DNA of 64,000 nt from positions 124,001 to 188,000 of the forward strand of contig NZ_AUFJ01000013.1 of NCBI RefSeq assembly GCF_000426445.1. The letters run 5' to 3'. A program made the position numbers and the translations under genes. A model generated the notes under the pieces. The model searched no databases and was not told the DNA's origin. It saw nothing but the letters and a program-made list of their open reading frames with translations. This document shows, one piece after another, positions 63,711 through 64,000 of this stretch; the stretch's first letter is position 1; every line of letters starts with the position of its first letter. Source of the stretch: Brevibacterium album DSM 18261 (GTDB lineage Bacteria; Actinomycetota; Actinomycetes; Actinomycetales; Brevibacteriaceae).

Positions 63711-64000
63711 TCAGACCTCGCGGACCACGGGCAGGGACGAGGTGTCGACGGTCTCGCGGCGGGGGCGGCTCCGGGCGCCGGAGACGCGCTCGGGGTTCAT
63801 GAGGCGCTGACCGGCGAAGGCCAGGAGGCACGCGAGGGTGGCGCAGACCGCGACGACCCAGATCGCCTCGTGCGCGCCGACGCGGTCGATGATGCTGCCG
63901 GACACGGCCGAGCCGATCGCCACCCCGAAGCCGAGAGCCGTCGAGATCCATGCGAGCGCCTCGGTGAGCCTGTGCGGGGGCGCGAGCGCCTGGATGACCG
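63711..64000 (-). CDS. C-terminal part of an MFS transporter (cut by window edge)
   Basis: The frame is open to the right edge; 95 residues are visible. Two membrane helices are seen (WISTALGFGVAIGSAVSGSI and AIWVVAVCATLACLLAFAGQ). The pattern PPHRLTEALAWISTALGFG, then AIGSAVSGSIIDRVGAHEAI, is the typical eleventh-twelfth helix region of drug:H+ antiporters related to Bcr/sugar efflux MFS proteins. A polar tail of about 35 residues ends the protein. The 104 bases before it hold no recognised feature. Confidence 0.75.
   Translation of the reverse strand, partial: VIQALAPPHRLTEALAWISTALGFGVAIGSAVSGSIIDRVGAHEAIWVVAVCATLACLLAFAGQRLMNPERVSGARSRPRRETVDTSSLPVVREV

Overview
The window is a very GC-rich chromosomal segment (about 70% G+C judged by eye, almost every third codon base G or C) from an actinobacterium, probably of the Micrococcales (Brevibacterium/Brachybacterium-like). 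Supporting features are the MurT-type ligase, the encapsulin with its DyP peroxidase cargo, large LuxR-type regulators, many GTG starts, and TANNNT -10 boxes placed 6-7 bases before start codons, a leaderless-mRNA arrangement. The genus cannot be fixed from the sequence alone. No rRNA, tRNA, CRISPR array, transposase or prophage was found.

Layout. 1-5.4 kb: the tail of a secreted propeller-like protein, then a tightly overlapping operon: a MurT ligase fused to a GatD-like amidotransferase that has lost its catalytic Cys and His, an APH-type kinase, and a Wzx/MATE-like flippase. 5.6-11.1 kb: two overlapping giant LuxR-type regulators with eroded NTPase motifs. 11.2-18.4 kb: a glycine riboswitch, then gcvP, gcvT, gcvH and sdaA (glycine to serine to pyruvate). 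18.4-19.0 kb: palindrome and a DUF4143 pseudogene. 19.0-29.4 kb: IclR regulator, SCP-x-type thiolase, acyl-CoA ligase and two SDRs; then a convergent double-PPC-domain protein and a TRAP transporter dctPQM. 29.5-33.3 kb: D-serine dehydratase, FadR-type GntR regulator, an orphan ABC ATPase, HIT hydrolase. 33.6-36.8 kb: DUF6320 membrane protein, condensation-fold acyltransferase and HSL-type hydrolase. 37-39.9 kb: aminotransferase and SDF symporter. 40-45.7 kb: ABC-F protein behind a promoter, leader peptide and possible attenuator, divergent from two tandem methyltransferases and a DHA2 efflux pump. 45.7-49.5 kb: DUF1345 protein, encapsulin, DyP peroxidase, CPBP protease. 49.6-52.7 kb: TetR and DrrAB-type ABC exporter. 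52.8-64 kb: DUF255/YyaL protein, thioredoxin, M18 and M13 peptidases, a DUF1684 fusion protein, CopC-like protein, glycerate kinase, and the C-terminus of an MFS protein.

The gcv/sdaA operon, D-serine dehydratase and glycerate kinase give the window a serine/glycine theme. The thiolase, ligase, SDRs and TRAP importer look like an uptake-and-catabolism region for an organic acid.

The two signals most worth following are the MurT/pseudo-GatD-kinase-flippase operon, which may be an uncharacterised lipid-linked envelope or precursor-modifying pathway, and a set of long intergenic palindromes whose arms recur in at least three sequence families. The palindromes sit at operon ends, in one divergent promoter region, and in one case inside the 5' end of a translationally coupled gene.
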